From: Adiantum capillus-veneris
Taxonomy: Eukaryota; Streptophyta; Polypodiopsida; Polypodiales; Pteridaceae
Direction: 5' to 3'
Length of the DNA stretch: 64,000 nt
Assembly (NCBI GenBank): GCA_014529385.2
Contig: CM043969.1
Location: 14,023,446 to 14,087,445 of the forward strand
The notes beneath the pieces were generated by a model. It was given only the letters and a program-made list of their open reading frames with translations. It searched no databases and had not been told where the DNA came from. Below are positions 21,989-33,206 of the stretch, one piece after another (position 1 is the stretch's first letter; each line of letters opens with the position of its first letter). The position numbers and the translations under genes are program-made.

Positions 21989-24900
21989 TTGGGCAAGTGT
22001 TGAAGCCGTTTCAGAAGTCCGTTTGCGTTTTTCGTAGAAAAAGACAAATGAACTTCAAAAACGGGTTTTGTTTTTGGCGTTTCTTCTTGCGATTTTGCCT
22101 ACAGCTTGCCATACACGCTCTTGACATTGCTTAAAGCTACCTAATCAACTATGGATGGTTTGGAAAAGCGCACAAGCCGTTTCCGAACTCCGTTTGCGTT
22201 TTTTCGTAGAAAAACACGAACGGACTTCAAAAACATCTTGTGTATTTGGCATTTCTTCTTGTGGTTTTGCCTACGGCTTTCCATATGCGTTATTGACTTT
22301 GCCTAAATCTCACATAATCAACAGATGGTTTGGGCAAGTGTTGAAGCCGTTTTCGAATCCGTTTGCATTTTTTCGTAGAAAAACGCGAACAGACTTCAAA
22401 AACAGCTTATATATTTAGTGTTTCTTCTTGTGGTTTTGTCTACGGCTTGCCATACATGCTTTGACTTTTCCTAAACCTTACCTTATCAACTATGGATGGT
22501 TTGGGCAAGTGCACAAGCCATCTCCGAAGTCCGTTTGCGTTTTTCCGTAGAAAAACGCGAATGGACTTCAGAAACGGCTTGTATATTTGGTGTTTCTGCT
22601 TGCAGATTTGTCTACGGCTTGTCATACGCGCTCTTGACTTTTCCTAAAGCTTACCCAATCAACTATGGATGGTTTGGGCTAGCACACAAGCCATTTCCGA
22701 AGTTCGCAAAAAAACGCAAACGGACTTCAGAAACGGCTTGTATATTTGTCGTTTCTTCTTGCGGTTTTCCTTACGACTTGCCATACATGCTATTGACTTT
22801 GCCTAAAGCTTACCTAATGAACTATGGATAGTTTGGGCAAGTGTTGAAGTCGTTTCCTAAGTCCGTTTGCGTTTTTCCGTAGAAAAATGCAAAAGGACTT
22901 CAGAAACGGCTTTGTGTTTGGCATTTCTTCTTGCGATTTTATTCCGGCTTGACATACGCGCTCTTGACATTTCCTAAAACTTACATAAGCAACTGTGGAT
23001 GGTTTGGGCAAGCGCACAAGCCGTGTCTGAAGTCGGTTTGCGTTTTTCTGTAGAAAAACACAAACGGACTTCAGAAACGTCTTTTGTATTTAGCGTTTCT
23101 TCTTGCGGTTTTGTCTATTGTTTTCTATACATGCTATTGACTTTTTCTAAAGCTTACCTAATCAACTATGGATGGTTTGGACAAGTGGTGAAGCGGTTTA
23201 CTAACTCTGTTTGCGTTATTCCGTAGAAAAACGCAAACGGACTTCAAAAACGGCTTTTGTGTTTGGCGTTTCTTCTTGCGGTTTTACCTATGGCTTGCCA
23301 TACTTGCTCTTGACATTGACTAAAGCTTACCTAATCAAATATGGTTGATGGTTTAGGCAAGCACACAAGCCGTTTACGAAGTTCGTTTGCATTTTTTCGT
23401 AGAAAAACACGAACGAACTTTAGAAATGGCTTCTGTATTTAATGTTTCTTCTTGCGATTTTGCCTACGGCTTGTCATACACGCTATTTATATTGCTTAAA
23501 TCTTACATAATCAACTATGGATGGTTTGGATAAGCGCACAAGCCGTTTTCAAAGTCTGTTTGCGTTTTTCCGTAGAAAAACGTGAACGGACTTCAGAAAC
23601 GGCTTGTATACTTGGCGTTTCTTCTTACGATTTTATCTATGGCTTGCCATATGCGCTCTTGAATTTTCATAAATCTTACCTAATCAACTATGGATGGTTT
23701 GGGCAAGCGCACAAGCCGTTTTCGAAATCTGTTTGCGTTTTTTCGTTAAAAAACGCAAACGAACTTTAGAAACAGCTTGTATATTTGGTGTTTCTTCTTG
23801 CGGTTTTGCTTACGGCTTGCCATACGCGCTCCTGTCATTTCCTAAAGCTTACCTAATCAACTATGGATGGTTTGGACAAGCACACAAGCCGCTTTCGAAG
23901 TCCGTTTGCGTTTTTTCATAGAAAACGCGAACAGACTTCAGAAACGGCTTGTGTATTTGGCGTTTCTTGCGATTTTGCCTACAGCTTACCATATGCGCTC
24001 TTAATATTTCCTAAAGCTTATCTAATCAACTATGGATGGTTTGGGCAAGTGTTGAATCCGTTTCTGAAGTCCGTTTGGGTTTTTTCGTAGAAAAATGCGG
24101 ACTTCAAAAACGTTTTATATATTTGACATTTCTTCTTGCAATTTTTTATACGGCTTGCCATGCGCGCTCTTGACTTTGCCTAAAGCTTACTTAATCAACT
24201 ATGGATGTTTTGGTAAGCACACAAGCCAATTTCGAAGTCCATTTGCATTTTTTTTGTAAAAAAACGCGAACGGACTTCAGAAACGGATTGTATATTTGGC
24301 GTTTCTTCTTGCGGTTTTGTCTATAGGTTGCCATACACGCTCTTGACTTTGTCTAAAGTTTACCTAATCAATTATAGATGGTTTGGGAAATCACACAAGC
24401 CATTTCCGAAGTCCGTTTGTGTTTTCCTGCAAAAAAAGCAAACGGACTTCAGAAACGGCTTGTATATTTGGTGTTTCTTCTTACGGTTTTGCCTACGAAT
24501 TTCCATACGTGCTATTGACTTTAAGTTAATCTTACCTAATCAACTTTGGATGGTTTGGATAAGCGCACAGCTTGTGTGTTTGGCGTTTCTTCTTGCGGTT
24601 TTACCAACGGCTTGACATATGCACTCTTGATATTGCCTAAAGCTTACCTAATCAACTATGGATGGTTTGGACAAGCGTACAAGCTGTTTTTGAAGTCCGT
24701 TTGCGTTTTTTCGTAGAAAAACGCAAACGGACTTCAGAAACGGCTTGTGTATTTGACATTTCTTCTTGCGGTTTTACCTATTGTTTTCCATACGCACTAT
24801 TGAATTTGCTTAAAGCTTACCTAATCAACTATGGATGGTTTGGGTAAGTGTTGAAGCCGTTTCCTAAGCTCGTTTGCGTTTTTCCGTAGAAAAACGTAAA

Positions 24901-25562
24901 CGGACTTCAGAAACGGCTTGTCTGTTTGGCGTTTTTTCTTGCGGTTTTGCCTATGGCTTTCCATACGGGCTCTTGATATTGCCTAAAGCTTACCTAATCA
25001 AATATGGATGGTTTAGGCAAGCGCACAAGCCATTTACAAAGTTCGTTTGCATTTTTTCATAGAAAAACGCGAACGAACTTCAGAAACGGCTTCTGTATAT
25101 AACGTTTCTTCTTGCGATTTTGTCTACGGCTTGCCATACGCGCTCTTGACATTGCTTAAAGCTTATCTAATCAACTATGGATGGTTTGGGAAAGCGCACA
25201 AGCCGTTTTCGAAGTTCGTTTGCGTTTTTCTGTAGAAAAATACGAAAGGACTTCAGAAACGGCTTATATATTTTTGGCGTTTCTACTTATGGTTTTGTCT
25301 ATGGCCTACCATACGTGCTCTTGACTTTGCATAAAGCTTACATAATCAACTATGGATGTTTTGGACAAGCGCACAAGCCATTTCTGAAGTCCGTTTACGT
25401 TTTTTCGTTAAAAAACGCGAACGCGCTTCAGAAACGACTTGTATATTAGGCGTTTCTTCTTGTGGTTTTGCTTACGGCTTGCCATACGTGCTTTTGATAT
25501 TGCCTAAATCTTACCTAATCAAATATGGATGGTTTGGGCAAGCGCACAAGCTGTTTCCGAAG
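21988..25562 (+). repeat. Hairpin satellite, about 171-bp unit, around 21 copies
   Basis: Units share CAACTATGGATGGTTTGGGC and repeat every 165-175 bp. Each holds an inverted repeat: an arm around GAAGTCCGTTTGCGTTTTT, a 4-6 base centre (CGTA), and its near reverse complement. In good units it extends outward through ACAAGCCGTTTC / GAAACGGCTTGT to arms of about 35 bp. The unit at 24691-24736 has perfect 20-bp inner arms. The spacer is about 97 bp. Plus-strand frames repeating a WFGQAHKPF-like phrase arise because the unit length is near a multiple of three; I do not regard them as genes. The array resumes at 59888. Confidence 0.92.
24691..24736. repeat. Best-preserved hairpin of the satellite
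   Basis: The left arm 24691-24710 and right arm 24717-24736 are exact reverse complements over 20 bp, with a six-base centre. Flanks 24679-24690 and 24737-24748 continue the pairing with two mismatches. Confidence 0.95.
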
Positions 25563-25565
25563 TCT

Positions 25566-25710
25566 CACTACAACACAACATGGAGATATCGACGCGCGTA
25601 TATTGACGAAATTAGCGGGCGTCGATATACGTGTTGAAATGTGCGTTGATATACACGTGGAAAGGCTTTATTTCCCACGCGTATATCGATGCGTATAGCG
25701 ACACAAAAAA
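25566..25710. repeat. CACTA-1 left TIR and subterminal repeats
   Basis: CACTACAAC is followed by repeated TCGACGC / CGTCGATATACG / CGCGTATATCGATGCG words, facing the similar set at 40640-40738. Confidence 0.85.
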
Positions 25711-25804
25711 AATTGGAGAAAAAAAGCGAAACCCGCGAGCAGCAGGGGCCATTTTCGCCTGCGCTCTGCTCAAATCTTGGCCTCCACCTGCTGCGCAGGT
25801 ATTA

Positions 25805-25857
25805 TGCCCCCCCCCCCCCCCCCCCCCCCAACCCCTCTCTCTCTCTCTCTCTCTACA

Positions 25858-25907
<50 letters not shown>

Positions 25908-25947
25908 GAAAGAGAGAGAGAGAGAGGTGTATGTGTGTGTGTAGGAA

Positions 25948-25991
<44 letters not shown>

Positions 25992-26075
25992 GTGTGTGTG
26001 TGTGTGTAGGAAAGAGAGAGAGAGAGAGGTGTATGTGTGTGTGTAGAGAGAGAGAGAGAGATAGAGAATTAATGT
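25805..26075. repeat. C-run and CT/GT/GA microsatellite block
   Basis: This contains a run of more than 20 C, (CT)n, about 46 bp of (GT)n and several (GA)n tracts with TGTATGTGTGTG spacers. Frames here are artefacts. Confidence 0.97.
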
Positions 26076-26109
26076 ATGCTTAGGAAATTAAAATTAAAGA
26101 AAAATAACT

Positions 26110-26480
26110 AAAGAGAGAAATGAAATGAAATGTTATATTAACGTCTTCGAAAGGCCAAAGTGACCTATGAGACATGAGACAAGAAAGTTACAATGTGATG
26201 GATCTGATACAAAGTCAAAGTAAGAAGATGACAAAATAAAATATTATGGAATCCTAAACTGCTGGGTATGGACTAAACGGCTAAACCAGCTAGCTGGGAT
26301 AGGTAGATCATAGGAGATCCAGCAGCTGTCGCTGGCGGATCTGATCAATCTCCTCCATGGTCAGTAGTCTGACTAGGCGTTATGCATGTCGAGCCAAAGT
26401 GACCTAGCTAGATCCTCTGATGCAGCCTCTGTCGATGTTGTGTAGTCCTCCACAGTCGTGGACGTCTAGATCTCCCTAGC
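26110..26480. other. CACTA-1 left internal region shared with CACTA-2
   Basis: This is the counterpart of 20480-20830 (same GAAATGAAATGAAATG start and ATCCTCTGATGCAGCCTC end). It includes CAGCAGCTGTCGCTGG. It is non-coding as far as can be read. Confidence 0.55.
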
Positions 26481-26494
26481 TTAGTCGCTCATTC

Positions 26495-26513
26495 GATCAG
26501 TAGAGAGATAGGG

Positions 26514-26550
<37 letters not shown>

Positions 26551-26603
26551 AGTAGAGAGAGAGAGAGAGATAGGAAATAGCTAGAGAGATAGAGAAAGAG
26601 AGT

Positions 26604-26634
<31 letters not shown>

Positions 26635-26659
26635 GAAATAGAGAGATAGAGAAAGAGAG

Positions 26660-26728
<69 letters not shown>

Positions 26729-26800
26729 GGGAAGTGAAGAGCGAGACAGAGAGAGAGATAGGAAAATAAGGAAATAGAGAGAGAAAGTGAGATTGAGAGA
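26495..26800. repeat. (GA)n/(TA)n microsatellite block
   Basis: GA tracts alternate with two (TA)n tracts (about 26604-26620 and 26660-26692), with AGAGAGATAGAGAAAGAGAG repeated before each. Confidence 0.95.
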
Positions 26801-27365
26801 GAAAGAGATCGAGATCGCTTTTTTGAGCAAGAACCATGCAAGGCTTCTGAATCTTTCTCAAGTTGCTCATCCATCTCCACATTATCTTCTGGCTTGGACA
26901 TGGAGGCCCCGTCCGGTTTACAATCAGGTAGAAAACTTTCATTGGGATGAGAATTTCCATGGCTTGTGCATGTGGTAAAAAAAACACCAGGATGGGCACA
27001 ATATCCTTGGAAAAACCTGTGCAAAAAATTGCAAATAGACGGAACATTACAAAAATGGTCATGCTTTAATATATGATTCATCAAGTGCGGCATTGGAAAG
27101 CTTTCTCTGACAGGCTACCTCGGAATGGAGGCAGGTGGGTTCGTAGACAGAGAAGAAACTATGGAACTAAAAGAGGCAAAGAGGTTTTGTTTGCTACATG
27201 CATTGCCATGTACACCTGGGAGTGCACGTATGTGTCTACCCATATAGGATTTGACCAATAAAGACGAGATTTTGACCCGGTGGTCCTGATCTCCGTACAC
27301 CTCTGGACCGAGGTGTACGGAGATTGGGCAAGACTAGAGAATGTGAGGTAGTTTACATTGTGAGG

Positions 27366-27366
27366 A

Positions 27367-27406
<40 letters not shown>
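27366..27406. repeat. (AT)n microsatellite
   Basis: About 38 bp of AT, 130 bp upstream of the readable TNP2 frame. Confidence 0.95.
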
Positions 27407-27409
<3 letters not shown>

Positions 27410-27530
27410 CAACATTCATAATCATTGTAGATGGCAACATCATCAACTATCATGGAGGAAAAGATTGCATGCTCATGCACGCTCTGCAAGTATCAAATCC
27501 TGCCCAAGCGTAGGATTTGTAATGAGTGAA

Positions 27531-28465
27531 CCACGCAATTTGCGTTTGGGCATGGCAATGGATGGAGTCAATCCATTTGGCTTGAGAAGCTCGTCATGGA
27601 GCACTTGGCCTGTGTGCCTTATCAATTAAAACCTCCCGCCGTGGCTTGCTATCAAGAAGGGTCATTTGATTTTAAGCTTGATTATACCTGGTAAGTTCAA
27701 GGCAAAAAACATGGATGTTTATCTAGCTCCACTAGTTGACGAGCTCCAGGAGTTATGGCATGGGATCGACATAGCAGATGCGGTTGAACCAGTAGGACAA
27801 CAGCATGCAAGGATCCATGGACTTCTTATGTGGACTATGCATGATTGGCCAGGATACGGAGAAGCTTCTGGTAATGGTTATTGATTTATAAAATTCTCGC
27901 TATTCGCAAGACCTTTGCCTTGGCCTGATTCATGCTTTGATATATGCAGGACTAACAACTTCGGGATACAATGCATGTCCAATTTGCGGGCAGTCTTTGG
28001 ATGTACGCTATTCTACCTCTCTTCGAAAGAAAATTGATCAAGGCCACCACCGTTATCTTCCAGATGGCCATCACTTGCGCGAAGGCCAGCTTGGTCGCGT
28101 CGAATGTCGTCCTATGCATGTACAAGAGTGGCGTCGCCGATGGGAGCAACATGAGGGGCAACCTGTTCCAAGAATGAAACGTTTGTCCATTCTCCATACG
28201 TTGCCGTACTGAGGTGATCTACTAATTAACCATTTGCTGGATCCAATCCATATATTCAAGAATGTGGGAGAGCTCCTCTAGAAGACAATCATGGGAATGA
28301 AAGACAATCGAGATTCACGAGATGATTTGCAGTTGGTTGGAAAGATGCCAGAGCTGTGGCCTTTCACCAATGCAGCTGGTCAAACAAAACTTCCAAGAGC
28401 GCCATGGGTATTGCTAAAAAATGAAGAGCGACAAGTAAAAAGGGTGATTTCAGAGTTCAGGACAC
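27531..28465 (+). pseudogene. CACTA-1 TNP2-like transposase, N-terminal half
   Basis: The translation contains DGVNPFGLRSSSWSTWPVCL, NLPPWLAIKKGHLILSLIIP and MDVYLAPLVDELQELW. After an intron it gives GYNACPICGQSLDVRYSTSL, GHHRYLPDGHHLRE and HLLDPIHIFKNVGELL. These are the hallmark strings of the plant transposase_21 (TNP2/TNPD) family, including the CPxC zinc pair and the L-D-x-[MI]-H-I-x-K-N-V motif. In-frame stops occur at 27627 (TAA), 28210 (TGA) and in the HLLDPIHI region. Element C splits the gene at 28466; the protein continues at 37108. The enzyme class cuts CACTA ends. The N-terminus before 27531 is not recognisable. Confidence 0.88.
27871..27949 (+). other. TNP2 intron (79 bp, GT-AG)
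   Basis: GTAATG follows GCTTCTG and ATATATGCAG precedes the next exon. Removing it joins the WPGYGEASG frame to LTTSGYNACPICG, matching the family order. Confidence 0.75.
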
Positions 28466-29402
28466 TGTCAGGAGTTTTTTGGAGCAAGGAATTGCACATA
28501 TGTACATATCCATGCATGGTGCATGAAGTAAAGGTTTGCCCATTTTCCAGAGCCAGGTGGTTACGTGGTGCCCACATGTGTACAGGTAGGACAGCATGTA
28601 CATAGTGCAACGATTTTCACTATTATCAATACTAGTGTGTTTTTTCTACAATAAGGAGGATTTGGTAGCACGTAAAACTTCTCGAGGAAGCTATCCGCGG
28701 GCCGACGACGTGAGGTCAGCAGGTGCGTCAGATGGCATCTAGTGGCGTCAGGAGTGCGAACAAGGTCAATATTTGCACGCAGATGAGGACGGACACAACG
28801 TGGGTGTTTTCTTGTGAGAGTTACGCAGAAAGGTCATCATTAGGACCACTTTTTGGAGCCACTTCACGTAGTGGCGAGATGCATTATTGGAAACAAGCTG
28901 AGTGCCAGGTGTGCAAATGATGCAAAAAGGTGACAACTATGCACTGCGAGGTCAGTTTTTGGCCTGTTCGGGGTCTGTTTGAGGTCATCTAAAAGGCCAA
29001 GCGTACCCAAGTAATAAAGCTAAGTGTGGGAACTGAAAAAACAGAGAGAAGACCAGAAAAAACGTGGAGAAGAGAGGAGGAACAGCCGCAGGTGTGTTTT
29101 TGCCCATTTTGGAGCCTGTTTTGGCCCTAAACTGCTCATCCGAGGTCGGATTTGAGCACTTTGACATTGTAGACTGGGGTTTTGGGCCGTTCCGGATGCG
29201 ATGGCGCTGTCCATTTTGCCAAATCCCTCACTCTTTTTCTGCTGTTTTTCTGTGTAATCTTCTCCGGTGAGTGAAGCTTCTTCTCCAATTTGTGATTGTA
29301 TCTAGTATCTTTTACCCATATTGTGTGAGCTGTTTGCCCCAGTGGTGTTGGCCCAAGATCATTTGTATCTAAACATCAGAAGTTCTCCTCTTTTGAGCTG
29401 AG

Positions 29403-29444
<42 letters not shown>

Positions 29445-29621
29445 TCTGTGTGGAGTGGGCAAGTGGATAGTCTCTCTCCTCTCACTCCAGAGGTGTGTTC
29501 CCTGTCTCGGCCAGGTGTGTTGTGTAAGCCGAGTGGTGCCCCATAGTGTGTGTGTGTATATTCCCAAGAGTGTGTGTCGGGTAGTTATAGAGGCGCTGTG
29601 TTTGTTTTCAAACCGCTCACA
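28466..29621 (+). repeat. Element C 5' LTR
   Basis: This starts TGTCAGGAG and ends CGCTCACA. It contains a (GT)n tract near 29407-29443 and TGTGTGTGTGTATATTCCC near its end. It pairs with 35947-37107. Confidence 0.93.
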
Positions 29622-29627
29622 TTCTTT

Positions 29628-29644
29628 TGGCGCCCCCACGGAGG
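29628..29644 (+). other. Element C primer binding site
   Basis: TGGCGCCCCCACGGAGG lies six bases after the LTR. The TGGCGCC start is typical of a PBS, but the remainder differs from the tRNA-Asp type of elements A and D, so a different tRNA is likely used. Confidence 0.65.
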
Positions 29645-30680
29645 ATCTTCTTCGAGTACCTTCTCCTTCGAGCTTCGAGCTTCGAGCTTCGGGATTACAG
29701 GTTGTAGGTTGCAGATTACAAGTACAGGTACAGGTACAGGTACAGGTGATTCACACAGGTACAGGTAGCTGGAGGACAATGATTCATTAGCATTGGTGTC
29801 ACTTGCAGTTGTTGTGGGTATGCATCACTTGGCGCCTATTTGAGCGCATTGTCCGCTGGATTGTACGTTACTTGTGGAAACTGCCATTGTACGCATTTGT
29901 GGATCCATACTTGGTTGTATTTGGCAGTCCCAGCCATTTCTGAGACTTGGTCTGGAAGATAGTCATTTCTGAGACTTGACTATACGCGATTTGCATTAGC
30001 CTTCGTGTGAGGGTCGATAGCGTGAGGTTTTTATTGAGCTGGGGGATTCTCAAATGTAGAGATCCTTTCAGTGATACAGGTAGCTGGAGCACCCTTTTTG
30101 TGACCTCGCCATAGGCTATGTACTAGTGAGTCCTACTTGATGCTTGGGTTCTATTGTTGATAGTTTATGCATACATAGACAGTCTATATTTTGGGTTCCT
30201 ACTGCTCTACTTCTGGGGAAACTCTGTCGAAATTTTCCCAAGTTATGATGGCTGGTTTTTTGGTATTTTGAGCCATTTATGCTGTTATGCTGCTGAAATT
30301 TTGGCAAAATCAGAGGTTGAGTCAGGTGTGTCTTCTTGGGAGCTTCATGGTTGGCTTTAATGGATGATCAAAATGGCCCTCAGTTCACTCCTTTTCATTT
30401 AACTCAAAGAATTCATATTAATGTTCATGTGTCCAGGAAGATCTTTTTCCAGCAGCGCATAGTCTTTATGTTTGGGCCAAGAAGATTGAGAGAGATCCTG
30501 GAATGTCCTTTGCCTGTTGTCATTCCGATGATTAACTATGACAACTCATTTGATGTGCATGTGTTTGTCCTTATCTAAAGCTGAGCTCCATTGAAGTTTC
30601 TGGGGATTGGGTAGTGAAAAGTTTTGGGTTCTTGCACGTGTGTTCGAAGGGGTTCTCAAAGCATCATAATTTGGGTAGCC
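29645..30680 (+). other. Element C leader
   Basis: This is about 1 kb of untranslated sequence with an (ACAGGT)n minisatellite near 29723-29770 and an ACAGGTAGCTGGAG phrase repeated near 29759 and 30075. It ends at the gag ATG (GCCATGGCT). No competing ORF is convincing. Confidence 0.6.
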
Positions 30681-33206
30681 ATGGCTTTCTCTTATCCGGA
30701 GTTTCATGGAAGAAGTGATGAAGACGTGGAAGAATTTTTGGAAAAGATGGAGGTTGCCTGCATTAGCAACCAGATTCATGACCCTACGCAAATGTTACGC
30801 CTTCTCCAAATTTTTTTGAAGAGTGATGCACGAGTTTGGTCTAAAGCATTTGAAGAGGAGTTGCGTGTAGCAGATCCACCTATAAGATTGAGTTGGGACA
30901 ATCTAAGGCATGGATTGGAAGTGGAGTTTGTGAAGATAGAAGATCCTGACAAAGTGTGGCAAGAAGTACAAGGTTTGGTGCAGAAGGAAGGTGAGCCAGT
31001 AGATGCGTACATACGTAAGTTTTCATTGGCATGGGAGCGAATGTGCAAGGCTTTAGCACCACAGGTACCCCCGCCTGACATGATGAAGAAGGACAGGTTC
31101 TTGGCTGGTCTTTGGGAGAATATACGTTGGAGAGTGGAGCTAAAGAAGCCTAGAACATATGAGGATGCACTAGAGGTAGCAAGGAATAAAGAGTGGAAGC
31201 TGAGGAAAATGAGCCAGTTAGGGGTGGAGTCTTTGCCAATGAGGTCTGAATTTCAGCCTATAGAGTCTTTACAAGGGCGCATGTCAGTGGTTCATCATGA
31301 ACCAGTGGTTCCTGTTACTACTCAGGTTATGCCAGCAGTGGTCACTACAACAGTGCAAGATGATGGCCTAAGGCAAGACATGAGGCAAGTGGTTGATTTG
31401 ATGAAGAATCTCAGCCTAAACATGCTAGGTCAAGTGGGAAATAATCGAGGTCGAGGGCGGTTTGCAAATCAGCCAGGAGGTGAAGAAAGGCCTAGGAATG
31501 GTGTTGGACAAAGCAATGGTAGGTTTTGGAGGCAGACGCCCACATGCTATAATTGTGGAGAGTTGGGTCACATCAGCCCGCAATGTGATAAGCCACCAAG
31601 GATGGGGGGAGACATGTATCCATTGCCAAGACAGGTGCTAACTAGGTCAAATGATTATGGCATCGAAATTAAGGGAGATGAAGGAACCAGTGGACTGACC
31701 CAGGAGGAAAAAGGAAAGACAAAAGTGCTAAGTGTAGTCACCTTGGAGAAGGCATCAAAGCTAGAGGATACATTAGTGATGCCTATTGGGAAGAGGACCA
31801 CAGAGGAAAAGGAAGGAAGAAGTGCCCCAGGTCCTAGTAAGAAGAAAGGAAAGAGCCATGAAGGCGAGGATGTCAAGGCCAAGAGGAAAAGGAGAGCTCG
31901 TCGAAAGTTTCACGTTTCAGATTTTCCACTAGGGGATGGGCAATTAAGCTATGACTTGAGGGAGGATCTGACGAGCAGGAAGGCAGATGTTACTTTTGGG
32001 CAGCTTATAGAGATGGTGCCTAAGCTAAAGCGACAGTGGAAGAGGATGGTTAACCCAATGGAGAAAGAGCCAGAGAGAGGTTCAGTAAAGGTGTTGGCAA
32101 TGGATGAGCTACCAGACATTTGTCCAATAGTAGATGTGTGGCATAAAAGGAAAAATTTAGGACAAGGTTATGTGGATGGCGGAGCCCAAATATGCGTCAT
32201 AACACACTCATGCGTTGAGAAGATGGGTCTCACAGTGGCTAGGGTGTCGGGGTTTCGGATCAGATTGGCAAACCATCAAAAAGTAAAATGTTTGGGTGTT
32301 GTAAAGAGCTTAGAAGTGGAAGCATATGATGCAAAGGCAGTGGTTGACTTTCATGTGATGCCAGCAGGGTTGGGAGCATATCCTATTATACTGGGTAGAC
32401 CATGGTTACGTGCAGTGGGAGCTGTTCAAGATTGGCGACATGGTACGATTAGCCTCTATGGAAAGACAGGTACCAAGAAGCTTTATAATATGGACACAAG
32501 GAAACGATTAGAGGAGCTTTATGAAGATGAGGATGAGTCTAGTGATGAAGACTCTTCCACGGTGACAGATGAGGACAGTGATAGCACTACCAGCAGTGAT
32601 GAGGATGCTGATGTTGCATTTCTTTTGATGGATAAAGAAATCCAGGAGTGTGTTTTAGTCGCATTTGCGAATGAAGTTGAAGATGAAAGTGAAGGGCCTT
32701 ATGAAGTGATTGAAGGGCTGATGCAAACCAAGGTTGAGTTGTCAAAGAAGCAGGAATTAATGACAAAAATGATCAGTGGAGACCTCTCAGCTATGGAGAA
32801 GGATATATTTTTGCATATGCTGCCTAGTTTTCCTGATTTATTCATTACTTTATATGAAGAGATCAGAGGGTTCAAGGGTGAAGAGATGCACATAGAGCTG
32901 AAAGAAGGTGCTAAGCCAGTGCGGCAAAGGCTAAGAAGGATGGGTCAAGAGCAAATGGAAGCCTTGCGGATAGAGGTGGACAAGTTATTGAAGGCAGGGT
33001 TCATAGTCCCTGTGGAGACCACAGAATGGGTGAGTCCAGTAGTAGTCAGTCCAAAGAAGGATGGGAAGTGGAGGATTTGTGTGGATTTTAAACCCTTAAA
33101 CGCAGCCACTAAGAAGAACCCATATCCTCTTCCATTCATCGATCAGATCTTGGATTCAGTGGCAGGTTATGAGAGGTACAGTGTGTGTGAGGCTATTTTC
33201 AATTGA
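30681..33206 (+). pseudogene. Element C gag-protease-RT (first part)
   Basis: The start is set at the ATG in GCCATGGCT (30681); the frame opens earlier but lacks another ATG. Domains in order are: capsid (residues about 1-170, with EEFLEKMEVACISNQ and DAYIRKFSLAWERM); a canonical CCHC knuckle CYNCGELGHISPQC (about 31545-31587); a Lys-rich linker; an aspartic protease near 32175 (YVDGGAQIC and IILGRPWL; the catalytic triad is DGG, a variant seen in plant elements); an acidic linker (DEDESSDEDSS); and the RT N-terminal part (TTEWVSPVVVSPKKDGKWRI). The frame is lost at about 33190-33205, where a small deletion removes the loop normally reading SGYNQ, before the catalytic region. Confidence 0.92.

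Noticed and set aside
21990-25640. Many plus-strand ORFs of 60-110 residues with a recurring VWASAQAVSEVRLRF-like sequence
   Set aside because: They follow the 171-bp satellite unit, which is close to a multiple of three, and break wherever a unit gains an indel. Nothing resembles a protein family.
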